A DNA stretch of 64,000 nt from Charina bottae (lineage: Eukaryota > Chordata > Lepidosauria > Squamata > Charinaidae), in NCBI GenBank assembly GCA_023362775.1, contig JALMGJ010000002.1:33695414-33759413 (forward strand), written 5' to 3'. Every line of letters starts with the position of its first letter. Position 1 is the stretch's first letter. Position numbers and translations under genes: made by a program. Of the stretch, positions 42,216-53,344 are shown one piece after another. A model generated the notes under the pieces. That model searched no databases and was not told the origin of the DNA. It saw nothing but the letters and a program-made list of their open reading frames with translations.

Positions 42216-43008
42216 TGTTGTGGCCAAATCCTGGCTCCCTTAAATCTCCCAAATCACTTTGAAGATACAACACAAATTTATTAAGCATGCAGACCACAAG
42301 AGTGTACACCGGACTTCCAGCAAAGCATTGGCAACTTGCCAAGCAGCCCTGAACAAAAGCAGAACTGCAGCTTATGTACCTTTGGCCCACTATATTACAA
42401 AGATAAAGAGGCAGACACAGTGTAAATTACAGCATGACGTTGGAATGATTTTGATGACCCCATCTGGGTGACCTTCTCATTATTTATCCCGTCCTACTAG
42501 GTCAGCATGGCAGCTATATTATCTTTGAGATATGGCCAGTGAATACGAACAGTGTGGTTTTCCGGGTCACTGGTTTCTGTCCGCCCGGTGGCCTCTCAGG
42601 GTCAGTTCAGCTGTGAAAGGGCATCTTATAGGGTTGGTGGTGAATGCAGCTCACATGAGTGTGGGGATACCTTTTACCACCACCCTGCCACAGCAAAGGA
42701 GACAAATTCGCAAAAAGTAGCATTCGCTCACACACATGCTAAGGAGCAGGACCTTTTGCCTGAAATAGAGAATGCTTCTAACTGAAAAGAGTCAGACAAG
42801 GAGAATCAGCTTTCCTTTGCACCTTTCCACAGTTCTGATTCTTGAAGGTCATTGTTAGATGGCATCTCCAACAGCTGGAAAGGGAGGAAGATAGGGGTAC
42901 CTCTAACTTAAATATGTGCTTTACCATTGCTGTTTGGTTGGGTCTGCTCAGTTTTCCTGGAGTTGGAGAAATTCTCCTGGACTTCTGAACTCAGACCGGT
43001 TCACAACA
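42216..43008 (-). mobile_element. Solo LTR of an endogenous retrovirus-like element
   Basis: On the minus strand it begins TGTTGTGAACCGGTC and ends GGATTTGGCCACAACA; the terminal TGTTGTG/CACAACA is a perfect 7-bp inverted repeat. A TATA-like CTATAAGATG (near 42630) and an AATAAATTTGTG signal (near 42280) are correctly ordered. The length of 793 bp suits an LTR. No coding sequence of a provirus adjoins. Flanking duplication is unclear. Confidence 0.55.
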
Positions 43009-43133
43009 CTGCTCTTTTTTCTGATTCTGGACCCAGCTGATCAGGTGAAGCTGGCTGGCTCTTCTAGTCTGTGAAACCAATTCAACTGTAAGAACCCAGG
43101 AAAGCTGTACTTCCAAAGTCTAAGAAGTTAATA

Positions 43134-43520
43134 CAGGTAGTCCTCGACTTATGACCACAATTGGGACTGGAACTTCCGTCGCTAAGTGAGGTGGTTGTTA
43201 TATGAGTCACACCTGATTTTACGACCTTTTTTGATGCGGTCATTAAGTGAATCACCATGGTCGTTAAGCAAATCCGGTTTCCCCCATTGATTTTGCTTGT
43301 CGGACGCCAGCTGGGAAGGTCGCAAATGGTGATCACGCGACCCCAGAATGCTGCAGCTGTCGTAGGCACAAGGCGGTTGCCAAGCACCTGAATTTGATCA
43401 TGAGACCACAGGGATGCTGTGACAGTCATAAGTGCAAAGACCGGCCACAAGTCACTTTTTTCAGCACCGCCGTAACTTCAAACGGTCACTAAACAAATGG
43501 TCGTAAGTCGAGGACTCCTG
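43134..43520. mobile_element. Tigger-like MITE, copy 2
   Basis: Starts CAGGTAGTCCTCGACTTATG and ends CGTAAGTCGAGGACTCCTG with flanking TA. Internal GGTCATTAAGTGAATC and ATGGTCGTTAAG repeats. It is 387 bp long with no coding capacity. Confidence 0.75.
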
Positions 43521-44298
43521 TATAGTGGATGGGTTTAGTTCAGCTCCTGTAATGTTCAGCAACCTCCTTGGAGCTGCACTGTAAATTCATCTCAGTGGAG
43601 GACCCTGACAGGCCACTACCCACTTAAAGGTCACCCTGGCTGGGCTCAAGTCTGGGAGAGTCTGGCTTCCAATGGCTTCTCTCTGGGAAGAGCCAAAAGG
43701 CTGGCGAGTGAGGGGGAAAACTCAGGGCTGGCTGTGCCTCTCTGCATTTCTTCTGAGTGACTTCAGCTGTGGATGGAGAGAAGTGAAGAGAAGGACTAAG
43801 TGAGGGGGTTAATCTCCTTTTTCAAGAGATTTCTGCCCTGAGACAAACAAATTGCTAGTGCAGGTTGTCCTACCTGGGAAAAATGGGGGTCAAAGATAAT
43901 TCAGAGCTCTGACAATATTTCCTTACGCAGGCATCTTCTTGCTACATCTGCCATTGTTTTATCATGAGCCAAGAATCAGCGATGCAAATAGGAAGAGTGG
44001 AAAGGATCTTTGCACACTCTTTGTTTGGAAAAGTCATCCTGGGGTGCTTTTTAATATCATCTTTATCCCTCTAGTGCTGCACACAGCAGGTTGTGGTTGT
44101 GGGCAAAGGAACACACACACCCTGCTTTCCTTCAAACTGGGGTCCTGTCCCCAACCAGACATGCCAGCCAGCCCATAGGAGCATCCATTTGATTGAAAAG
44201 GGGAACCGTTCCCTGCCATCAGCATTCATGACCTGTCAGCTTGGCCACAGTATTAAAGCTGTGTAAACATTGAGCCAAATGATTGGCATAATTTAGAG

Positions 44299-44430
44299 CA
44301 GTGGTTCTCACCCTTGGCCACTTGAAGATGTGTGGACTTCAACTTCCAGAATTCCTGGGGAATGGTTGGCTGGGGAATTCTGGGAGTTGAAGTCCACACA
44401 TCTTCAAGTGGCCAAGGTTGAGAAACACTG
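44299..44430. mobile_element. Palindromic hAT-type MITE (CAGTGGTTCTCA ends), copy 1
   Basis: The 132-bp element is almost wholly palindromic: CAGTGGTTCTCACCCTTGGC at the left mirrors GCCAAGGTTGAGAAACACTG at the right. A perfect 8-bp duplication ATTTAGAG flanks it (44291-44298 and 44431-44438). Internal GGAATTCTGGGAGTTGAAGT is shared with the copies at 45655, 61550 and 62607. Confidence 0.85.
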
Positions 44431-44454
44431 ATTTAGAGGATGGAAGCAAGCTTA

Positions 44455-44700
44455 TTATTTGTTTGTTTGTTTGTTTGTTTCAGTCAATTTACATGGTTGC
44501 CCATCTTGCAAACGGTGACCCTGGGCAGCAAACAACATTAAAAAAATCAATTAAAAGAGAACCAATCACAATAATATACATATAGTGACAACCAAGGACA
44601 GCAACAGTCACAACCATAACAACCAACCCATGGCCCCTCTAATCCCTCTGACATTCCCCTCCCCTCTGAGAAAACATCCAAGCTATTAAGGCTTTCCAGA
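44455..44700 (-). mobile_element. CR1/L2-like 3' tail remnant
   Basis: A GTTTGTTTGTTTG run is followed by TTACATGGTTGCCCATCTTG and GACCCTGGGCAGC, an inverted and mutated LINE 3' tail. The rest is too diverged to place. Confidence 0.45.
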
Positions 44701-45654
44701 ATAATAGTAAAGTTGGAGTTAGCTGGATCTTGGGAGGGGTACGGTGTTGCAAAGGGCAGAAATCAGGTAGCGTTCCCTACTAGCCCTTGCAGGTGGGCAA
44801 ACTTCACAACGGCAACCAGCCGTTCACCTTCCTTTTTCCAAGAAACTTCATGGGGTCTGCATGGTATTCCTGTAGGGTGGCACATTGTTTTCCCATTTTT
44901 TTTTATATGGAGCCTGGTGGGTGCCTTTCCTGTGGACGTTTTCACCAGCTGTGACGTTGGAAAGCCCAGATATAGCAAAACACAGGGCCACCTAGTCCTG
45001 GAAGGCCAATTCACATGCAACCTAACTAGTAGATCAACGAAATGCTAAAGAAGTCAGCTTTGCAGTGGTGAGCATACCTAATACACAGAACTGTGGGCAA
45101 TGTGGAAGGTACTTGTAAAGGGGATTCAAAACACCTCCAGCCACTTGAATGCATGTCAGGATCACTTAACTGCGAGTCCTGCCAATACTAACACACATTT
45201 GGGGCGTTCGGCAAGATACACGCCAGCCGGGAAGAGGGTTCAGCATGTCCGTTCCAGCGGACGTTCGAGACTGCTAGAGACTGTCTCCACGGCTTCCAGG
45301 ATGCACACTTGCGAGAGGCACCAAGGAGGGGTGCAACTATGGAGTGGGAACTGAAGAGTGGGCTGGCCTTTTGGGGGCAGGGAAGCTTTCAACTTTCAGA
45401 CTTTTGGCTGGAATCTTCATTCGGGTCGTTGAAAATGCTTTGAGTTACAGGTATCCTTAATAAAGCTTATTCTGCATTTCAAATGAACTGCATTGAGAAG
45501 TGTATATTAAGGATTTGAACTCGAGGTCATCACAATGCACCTGAGAAGGATTTCAATTGCATCAATTTTAATTAGAAAATTATTCATATGATGAGTGTAT
45601 CTAGTTGGTGGGATGCAGGCAATAGTGTATTGGCTTGAAGAGTAGATTCTATGG
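44701..45654. other. No recognised feature
   Basis: No gene or known repeat is recognised. A 111-codon plus frame (44713-45048) and its minus shadow show no domain I can name. Confidence 0.4.
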
Positions 45655-45789
45655 CAGTGTTTCTCAACCTTGGCAACTTGAGGATGTGTGGACTTCATTT
45701 CCCAGAATTCCCCAGCCAGCATGGCTGGCTGGGGAATTCTGGGAGTTGAAGTCCACATCTCTCAAAATTGCTAAGGTTGAGAAACACTG
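45655..45789. mobile_element. Palindromic hAT-type MITE, copy 2
   Basis: Starts CAGTGTTTCTCAACCTTGGC and ends CTAAGGTTGAGAAACACTG around a GCCAGCATGGCTGGC centre. Flanks TTCTATGG and ATCTAGGG match at 6 of 8 positions, an eroded duplication. Confidence 0.8.
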
Positions 45790-46129
45790 ATCTAGGGTAA
45801 AGATCCCAGCTTGCCAAGATATCCCAAGCATGCTTCTGGTAAACTGAGCTTGTGTTGTACTCCTGTCTTACTGGCCACAATGTGCCCAAATGTATGGCAC
45901 TGTCTTTATCATTAGCAGGCAACGTTGAACGTGGCACAGATACAACTAACCTAGCCTACACCTTCTCTATCTTACTAACAAGCGTTATGTGAAAGTCTTG
46001 ATTAACCAAAGCCATGATGGGCAGAAGAAGTCAGGAACTAATGAAAAGTCTGCAAAAACTTGGATCTTTTCCCAGTTGTCTCTACCTGGCCAATCTTGTC
46101 TGGCAGGATGGGCATGCTCTGGGTTCTGT

Positions 46130-46485
46130 CAGCCAAGGAATGTCGGCTGGCGGGGACCAGGAGACGTGCCTTCTCTGCCGTAGCACCTGCCCTCTGGAAC
46201 ATCCTCCCTCCTGAGATTAGGATGGCCCCAACCCTGCTGGCTTTTTGGAAGGCCTTGAAGACCTGGTTATGTGCCTGGGCCTGGGGTCCTGAGTGTGCGA
46301 AGGGCCCCGTTTCCCAGTTGTGCTGACACCGATGGGTTTTAATATCTCTTGTTATCTATTTAATATCTGTTTCTATTTAATTTCTTTTGTGCTGTTGTAA
46401 TTGTTTAACTGTTTTTATGACTGTTAGCCACCCAGAGTCACTGGTTTGAGATGGGCAGCAATATAAAATGAATGAATGAATGTTG
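46130..46485 (+). mobile_element. CR1/L2-type LINE 3' end fragment
   Basis: The reading includes GTRRRAFSAVAPALWNILPP and EIRMAPTLLAFWKALKTWLC, the C-terminus of the CR1/L2-type protein also seen at 12460-12661 and 54768-54960. It ends GCCACCCAGAGTCACTGG...GAGATGGGCAGC and a GAATGAATGAATG tail. Confidence 0.7.
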
Positions 46486-46892
46486 AAGGTGGACTTGAAA
46501 CAAATGATGTAAAAGTTAATTCAGAAAAAAATGAAACGAAGTCATAAATGTTGTGAGTGTTGAAAAATGGAACGGCTATAAGCGTAGATGGTCTAACCCG
46601 CATCGGTGCCCCTACTGTATGACTTTATTGCGACTCCAGAAGAGTTGTAAACTTGCTCTGTGCAGCAAACTGTCCGTCTTAATTTACTATTTTATAACCC
46701 TGTAAAAGGCTTTTATGTTTTTATGTTGTTTTATGTCTTCCTGTCACGTGACACATTACTGACCTCAGTAAAGTTGTATAACATGCATCTGCATCTGACA
46801 ATTGAAAGAACGTTCTCGGCCTAAACAAAAGAAAAGGTAGGAAGAGTGAATACAAAAACTAAGGCAGATCAGTTTGCTAAGTCTGTCTAGAA

Positions 46893-47099
46893 CAGAGCTT
46901 TCCAAACTTTTCATGTTGGTGACACACTTTTTAGACATGCATCATTTTGCGACACACTCTTACAGCAGGGCAAAAGGCAGGCACTAGGACCTGCACGGAA
47001 TCCTTGCAGGGCAGGTTTGGAGGCAGCAGCAGCCACGACACACCCAGACACTGCAGCCGACACACTAACATGTCCCGACACACAGTTTGGAAAGTTCTG
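46893..47099. mobile_element. hAT-type MITE, copy 5 (same ends, different interior)
   Basis: Ends CAGAGCTTTCCAAACTTTTC and CACAGTTTGGAAAGTTCTG with a perfect 8-bp duplication GTCTAGAA (46885-46892 and 47100-47107). The interior is not the GC-rich body of other copies; it holds AAGGCAGGCACTAGGACCTG and GCAGGGCAGGTTTGGAGGCA, which recur as the 61-bp minisatellite at 55275-55584. Confidence 0.85.
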
Positions 47100-47489
47100 G
47101 TCTAGAAAGATGTTTGGCAGAATGCTGCTCAAAAAGGTACCAGAGGTGACACTGAGCAAAATTTGGTAGATGCAGTGTGGCTTTCTGCTGAACAGGGAAT
47201 GTGCTGATCAGAGTTTTGCTTTTCTGCAGGTTATTGAGAAATGTATGAAAATGAGACATAACGTTTATTGTATGTTGATTTAGAGAAGATGTATGATAAA
47301 ACAAATAGCCTTGAATTGAGGAATATTTTGTGCAAATATGGAGTTGAATGTTGCTTGCTGAATGCAGTAAGAACAGTCTGATGGAAGGAAAGCAGAGGCA
47401 GGAAAAAATAGAATGATTAGCACTGAAGAAGAAGACAAGGATGTGTGATATCCCCTTGGTTGTTTAATGAATTTATGGATAAATATATA

Positions 47490-47869
47490 CAGGTTGTACT
47501 CGCTTAACAACCATTCGTTTAGTGATGGTTCGGACTTACAACAGTGCTGGGAAAACCAACTTATGACCAGTCCTCACACTTACGGCCGTTGCAGTGTCCC
47601 TATGATCACGTGATCGTGATTTGGGCGCTTGGCAACCGGTTTGCATTCATGACCGTTGTAGCGTCCTGTGATCACCATTTTTGACCTTTCTGGCTAGCTT
47701 CTGGCAAGCAAAATCAATGAGGAGCCCAGTGATTCGCTTAACACCCGCAGTGATTCGCTTAATGGCCACTGCAAAAAAGGTTGTGAAATCAGGTTGGATT
47801 CACTTAATGACCACTTTGCTCAGCAACCAAAATACTGGTCCCAACTGTGGTCGATAAGCGAGCTACATG
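47490..47869. mobile_element. Tigger-like MITE, copy 3
   Basis: Starts CAGGTTGTACTCGCTTAACA and ends GTCGATAAGCGAGCTACATG with flanking TA. It is about 380 bp with several GGTTCGGACTTAC / GTGATTCGCTTAA internal repeats and no ORF. Confidence 0.7.
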
Positions 47870-48253
47870 TAAGGAATGCACCTGGTGATGACAGGTGTGT
47901 TGATTTGGGATGTGAATATATATGTTCCTTTTTTGGAGATAATGCAATATTATTGGCTCAAAACCCAAATGATCTGCAGTGAATGTTAGATTACATGACA
48001 CAACAGAGAGAAAGGATCTGAAAATATATGTATTAATGTCCAGAGTAGTTGTACTGGACAGGGCAAATGGAGTGAACAATTTCAAACTGTACACAGAGTA
48101 AGTTGATGAATTTACGTACCTAAGGAGAAATGGATGGAAAATTTTAAGAGTTGTTGGAGTTTGGTGGCCTAGAAATTGGAAACATAAATGAATAAGATGT
48201 GCAAATACTGATAGAAAAGTAGTGGGTAGTAAATAGTTACAAGGGATGAGTAT

Positions 48254-48941
48254 TTGTATCTGGCGGGAGCGGGATGGGGGCAGTGCATCCATCCTGGCTC
48301 TTCTTGACCTCTCAGCGGCTTTCAATACCATCAACCATGGTATCCTTTTGGGTCGGCTCAGGGAGTTGGGGGTGGGTGGTGTGGTCCTGCGCTGGTTCGC
48401 CTCCTTCTTCTGGGGCCAGTCCCAATTGGTGTTGATTGGGAGTGAGAGGTCCGACCCTCGGCCCCTGCTCTGTGGGGTGCCACAGGTTTCAGTGCTCTCT
48501 CCGTTCCTTTTTAACATCTACATGAAACTGCTGGGTGAGATCATCCGTCGCCACGGGATGAAGTATCATCAATATGTTGATGATACTCAACTATACATCT
48601 CCATCCCAGGAGACGTGAGGCTGTGACTGCCCTCTCTCGGTGCCTGGAGGCTGTGGGGGTCTGGATGGGGAACAACAGGCTTCAGCTGAACCCTGGCAAG
48701 ACAGAGTGGCTGTGGATTAGGGGCTCCCGGGTATCCAGGAATTTACCATCTTTGGTTCTGGATGGGGTCGCACTGCCCCAGACAGACCCAGTGCGGAACC
48801 TGGGGTTTTTCCTGGATTCACGACTCCTGCTTGAAGAGCAGGTGGCAGTCGTGGCCAGGAGGGCCTTTGCCCAACTTTGAGTTGTGCGCCAGCTACGCCC
48901 ATTCCTGGATAGAGAGGCTCTCCGAACAGTCACTCATGCCC
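48254..48941 (+). pseudogene. CR1/L2-type reverse transcriptase fragment
   Basis: Frame 48246-48626 has SAAFNTINHGILLGRLRELG, GVPQVSVLSPFLFNIYMKLL and HQYVDDTQLYISIPG, where the catalytic YADD has become YVDD. A frameshift near 48615 leads into 48623-48880 (WMGNNRLQLNPGKTEWLWIR, DPVRNLGFFLDSRLLL). A SINE at 48942 cuts it off. Both ends of the LINE are missing. Confidence 0.8.
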
Positions 48942-49355
48942 CGCCTTTATTATTTTTATAAATATGGCGGCGAACATACCTAATACTCCTTCCTTCTCCT
49001 ATTTTCCCCACAACAACCCTGTGAGGTGAGTTGAGCTGAGAGGGAGGGACTGGCCCAAGGTCACCCAGCCGGCTTTCATGCCTAAGGAGGGACTAGAATT
49101 CTCAGTCTCCTGGTTTCCCATTGGCTCCTTCTTAGGGCTGAGAGGGAGGAACTGGCCCAAGGTCACCCAACCAGCTTTCATGCCTAAGGCAGGACTAGAA
49201 CTCTCAGTCTCCTGGTTTGCTATTGGCTCCTTCCTAGGGCTGAGAGAGAGGGACTGGCCCAAGGTCACCCAGCCGGCTTTCATGCCTAAGGTGGGACTAG
49301 AATTCACAGACTCCTGGTTTCTAGCCCAGCACCTTAACCACTAGACCAAACTGGC
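48942..49355 (-). mobile_element. MIR/CORE-type SINE with three 102-bp monomers
   Basis: The inverted block TGGCCCAAGGTCACCCA recurs at 49051, 49153 and 49255, exactly 102 bp apart. The sequence begins at the 3' end (CCCGCCTTTATTATTTTTAT) and ends with the inverted tRNA head (CCTTAACCACTAGACCAAAC). It was inserted in the CR1/L2 LINE. Confidence 0.85.
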
Positions 49356-49384
49356 TAGTGGTTATGACGGGTATGTATATATGT

Positions 49385-49563
49385 TTGCACGATGTGTTTA
49401 TATGACCTTGGACCAGTCACTCTCTCTCAGCCCAACTCACCTCAAAGGGTTGCTGTTGTGGGGAAAATAGGAGGAGGAAGGAGTATTAGGTATGTTCGCC
49501 ACCTTGAGTTATTTATAAAAATAATAGAGGTGGGAGAGAAAATAAATAAATAAATAAATAATA
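49385..49563 (+). mobile_element. MIR/CORE-type SINE 3' part
   Basis: It starts around TGACCTTGGACCAGTCACTC and runs through CAACTCACCTCAAAGGGTTG and CCACCTTGAGTTATTTATAA to an AAATAAATAAAT tail. The tRNA head is missing. Confidence 0.7.
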
Positions 49564-49707
49564 ATATAAGGCTGAGAATGCACGGAGAAATGTTTTTTGT
49601 TTATGCATAATGCCAAACACTATTTTCATGACAACAAACAAAACCTTCTCTTCTATGTGGATGATCTGTCTGCACAAAATATATCTATATCTATATATAT
49701 ATATCTA

Positions 49708-49936
49708 GGGGGGCGCGATGGCTCAGTGGGTAAGGCACCAGGCTTGTCGATCGGAAGATCGCAAGTTTGGAGGTTCGAATCCCTAGCCCCGCGTGACGGA
49801 ATGAGCTCCCGCATGCATCATGCCGGCCACATGACCACGGAAGCATCTTCGGACAACGCTGGCTCTTCGGCTAACAAATGGAGATGAGCACCAGCCCCTA
49901 GAGTCGGACACGACTGTGCAGGGGAAACCTTTACCT
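49708..49936 (+). mobile_element. Sauria-type SINE, left half of a fold-back pair
   Basis: It has a complete tRNA head (GGCGCGATGGCTCAGTGGGT, B box GGTTCGAATCCC) and the Bov-B-like tail, but an internal deletion joins GAGCTCCCGCATGC directly to ATCATGCCGGCCACATG. Confidence 0.8.
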
Positions 49937-49938
49937 TT

Positions 49939-50275
49939 TATAAGGTAAAGGTTCCCCCCGCACATTTGTGCAGTCGTGTCCGACTCTAGGGGCCGGTGCT
50001 CATCTCCATTTGTTAGCCGAAGATTCAGCGTTGTCCGAAGACACTTCCACGGTCATGTGGCCACATGACGCGCATGGAACGCTGTTACCTACCCACCGAA
50101 GTGGTACCTATTCATCTACTTGCATTTGCATGCTTTCGCATTGCTAGGTTGGCAAGAGCTGGAGCTAGTGCGGGAGCTCACTCTGCATGTAGGGCTAGGG
50201 ATTCAAACCTCCGAACTTGCGATCTCCGATCGACAAGCCTGGCATCTTACCCGCTGAGCCACCACACCCCTTTTA
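49939..50275 (-). mobile_element. Sauria-type SINE, right half of a fold-back pair
   Basis: This is the full-length inverted neighbour: it starts at the tail (AAGGTAAAGGTTCCCCCCGC) and ends at the inverted head (CTTACCCGCTGAGCCACCAC). Only about three bases separate the tails of the two SINEs, so transcripts could fold into a long hairpin. Confidence 0.8.
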
Positions 50276-50477
50276 TACCTTTTATATATATCTATAAATA
50301 AATAAAAGATATTTCTGGGCAAAATAATTTCAACATTCCAAAAACCTATCTAATGTATACTTTCTGGTGTTGTGAGATTTGTAATTTCCAAATAAACCAT
50401 CTAATCATCTGTGGACCTCTGTACAGACTCTGGTAGCTTACAAAAAGATGAGTCACAAGCAAACATATCCTATAGCT

Positions 50478-51193
50478 CAGGGGTCAGCAACCTGTGGTCT
50501 GTGGCCCACCGGTGGGCTGCGGGCCGTTAGGAAGTGGGCTGCAGGTGAGCCGTTGTGGCGGTGGCAGCGTGCGGCGAGGCCGGAACCAAGAGCATTTTTG
50601 GGGTCCAGCAGGGAGGCGAAAAGCTGCTGCCACCATGAGGGAAGGCTGATTGGCCGGGGTGCTCCTCGGCCTGCCTCTGCTTCCCCGCCGCACAGCTGAT
50701 CGGCGCAGGGGGTGCCCCGGGGTGGAAAATCTCTGCGCCGATCAGCTGTGCGGCGGGGAAGCAGAGGCGGGTGGAGGAGCACCCCCACCAATCAGCCTTC
50801 TGTCGCCGCGGCGGCAGCGTGCGCGCACGTGCAAGGCTTTTTACCTCACTACCGGAACTGAGGGCATTTTCAGGGTCCCCAGAGCCTGCCCTTTCGAAGG
50901 GGCACCCCAGTGGGGCGTGGGGCGGACTTTTCCTCCCCCCCCTTTTGCTCCCCGCATTTTTTTCGGTTCCTACGGGTAGCTCAGCACGCCTCTGCTTCCC
51001 CGCCGCACAGACCCCACCCTCGTCCGTCCGATTGGCTGCCGCCTGCAAACCCCGCCCCCGTCCGTCCGATTGGCTGCCGCCCACAAATCCCACCCCCCAT
51101 CTCTCCAATTGGCTGCCGCCCGCAAACCCCGCCCCCCGGAAAAAAATTTCTGACGAAGGTGGACCCTGATGGAAAAAAGGTTGCCGACCCCTG
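50478..51193. mobile_element. hAT-type element, third family (CAGGGGTCAGCAACC ends), non-autonomous
   Basis: The ends CAGGGGTCAGCAACCTGTGG and AAAAAGGTTGCCGACCCCTG are inverted, and flanks CTATAGCT (50470-50477) and CTACAGCT (51194-51201) match at 7 of 8 positions. The interior is GC-rich with a perfect GCCGATCAGCTGTGCGGCGG palindrome arm pair (50690-50765) and tandem ATTGGCTGCCGCC blocks (51030-51120). The long ORFs here are shadows with no transposase motifs. Confidence 0.8.
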
Positions 51194-51261
51194 CTACAGC
51201 TGACATATTTACAGTGTTTCTCTCTTTGTGGATTCTTTCACAATGCACGACGTTTCCTCTT

Positions 51262-52637
51262 TCAGCAAGGCATTAAAAGTTTTCTTCCCCTGTGGATTCT
51301 CTGGTGTGTCACAAGGCTTGGTTTTTGAGTGAAAGCCTTTCCACAGTTCAAGCATTTGTACGGCTTCTCCCCAGTGTGGATTCTCTGGTGCGTCACTAAG
51401 TTTGATGGGCAAGCAAAACATTTCTCACACTTGGGGCACTGAAATGGTTTTTCTCCTGTGTGAACTCTCTGGTGGATTATGAACTTTGATTTTCGAGCAA
51501 AACATTTCTCACACTCCAAGCATTTATACGGTTTCTCTTTTGTGTGGACGTCCTGATGTCTTACAAGTTGTGAGTTCTCGGCAAAATATTTTCCACATTC
51601 CGAACATTTATACGGTTTGTCATCCGTGTGTACTTCCTGATGCCTTAGGAGTTGTGATTTCTCAGCAAAACACCTTGAACACTCTGAGCACTGATAAGGT
51701 TTTTCTTTTGTATGTACTTTCTGATGCCTTATGAGTTGCGATTTCTGAGCAAAATCTTTCCCACACTCCAAACACTGATATAATTTCTCACCTGTGTGGA
51801 TTCTCTTGTGTCTTAGGAAGCTTGATTTGCAAGCAAAACACTTCCCACAATCCAGACACTGAAATGGTTTTTCTCCTGTGTGGGTTCTCTGGTGGATCAT
51901 GAGTTTTGCTTTCTCGGCAAAACATTTTCCACACTCCACGCACCGATGAGGTTTTTCTTTGGTATGTACTTTCTGATGCCTTATGAGTTGTGAGTTCCGA
52001 GCAAAACAGTTCCCACAGTCCAAGCATTTATACGGCTTCTCTCCTGTATGGATTCTCTGATGGATCACCAGTTTGGATTTCTTAGCAAAACAGTTCCCAC
52101 AGTCCAAACATTTATAGGGATTCTCGCCTGTGTGGATCCCCTGGTGATATCGAAAGCTTGATTTGTCAGCAAAATGTTTTCCACACTCTAAACATTTATA
52201 TGGTTTCTCTTTTGTATGTACTTTATGATGCCTTAAGAGTTGTGATTTCTGAGCAAAACATCTTTCACACTCCAAACACTGATATGATTTCTCTCCCGTG
52301 TGGATTCTCTTGTGTCTTAAGAAGCCTGATTTGTAAGCAAAACACTTCCCACAATCCAAGCATTTGTATGGCTTCTCTCCAGTGTGGATTCTCTGGTGGA
52401 CCACAAACCGTGATTTCCAATCAAAACAGTTTCCACATTGCAAGCATTTATATGGTTTGTCTCCTGTGTGGATTCTCTGATGGACCACAAGTTTTGATTT
52501 CTTAGAAAAAGAGTTCCCACACTCCAAACATTTATGGGGCTTCCCTCTTGTGTCGACTTGCTGGTGTTTGGTAAGGCTTTGTTTCCAAATGAAATGTTCT
52601 CCATAAATAATGCTCGTGTGTTTTTCTCTCCTCTCAT
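51262..52637 (-). CDS. KRAB zinc-finger protein, C2H2 array exon (15 fingers)
   Basis: This is the last coding exon of a probable KRAB transcriptional repressor. The minus-strand acceptor GAATAG lies just above 52637 and the exon ends at the stop 51262. It begins [16 protein letters not shown], a linker with a decayed finger ([12 protein letters not shown]), then 15 canonical C2H2 fingers from [10 protein letters not shown] to [13 protein letters not shown], ending RGRKLLMPC. Linkers alternate between TGEKP and TKEKP. The finger pair [17 protein letters not shown] / [17 protein letters not shown] closely matches [17 protein letters not shown] / [17 protein letters not shown] five fingers on, so the array grew by block duplication. 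Exon phase (two bases then DERR) fits the KRAB-B exon at 55616. DNA target unknown. Confidence 0.9.
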
Positions 52638-53344
52638 CTATTCAGATAAAGAAAAAAAAGAAACTATGTAGGATGGAAAAGAAGAACATTGAAGAAGCAG
52701 GCTGAAGAGAGACATTGAGCACTGATGGGTCAGCTGTTCTGTTCTGAAGTTGAGAAGGTGTTTTGGAGGACATGGGGGTGCACCTTCTGGACACTTCTTA
52801 AAGTTCTACCATTTCCTGATTTATATGATAGCTGCCTGGCCCCAAGGAACTATACTTTTCAGTTAAGGAGATCAACGTCTCATTGCTTCCTTAACTCAAA
52901 TGTCTAATTTTCTGGGGCTGCGGGTCTATCACGTGAGCCCAGGAAAAGAAGAAGTTCCTTTAAGATGGGACCAATAGGTGCAGTGAGCACCATCCCCCTT
53001 CTCAGTTTTGGATCTGAATAGCAGAACATCCCTAAAACTGAGCTATTAACAATGGGGCAATACTGAAATAACTAAAACAATGGGGTAGGTTAACCCTCCC
53101 TTCAATTCCACTCTTCAATTTCATCTCATAATCCTTATACATTTCCTTCCATCCTCACTCTTACTCTCCTTAAAATATTTATAATCCAAGCACTGGTAGA
53201 TGTGGAGTTTATAGGCTAAATCTGATGCAATACATTTAAAATGTCTATATCCTATATTTTTGAGAAATACCCATCCACAATGAATATTTTATTAATTTAC
53301 AGAAATTTTATATAAAATGTTTATATAAAAATTGTCACATGTCC

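Larger units (their letters stand above)
46560..48240 (+). pseudogene. Old non-LTR reverse transcriptase remnant, split by two MITEs
   Basis: Translating in pieces gives MLLKKVPEVTLSKI, MQCGFLLNRECADQSFAFLQ and VIEKCMKMRHNVYC (47101-47280), which resemble the central fingers/palm blocks of non-LTR reverse transcriptases. After the second MITE, CEYICSFFGDNAILLAQNPN (47880-47985) resembles a mutated FADD block (FFGDNA). Many stops exist and the clade is unknown. hAT MITE 46893-47099 and Tigger-like MITE 47490-47869 sit within it. Confidence 0.5.

Noticed and set aside
44713..45048. 111-codon ORF with a hydrophobic segment
   Set aside because: No recognisable domain and no splice context or conserved family; treated as chance.
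50477..51249. Several long overlapping ORFs in GC-rich sequence
   Set aside because: They lie inside a hAT-type non-autonomous element with clear ends and duplication; the frames are low-complexity and carry no domain.
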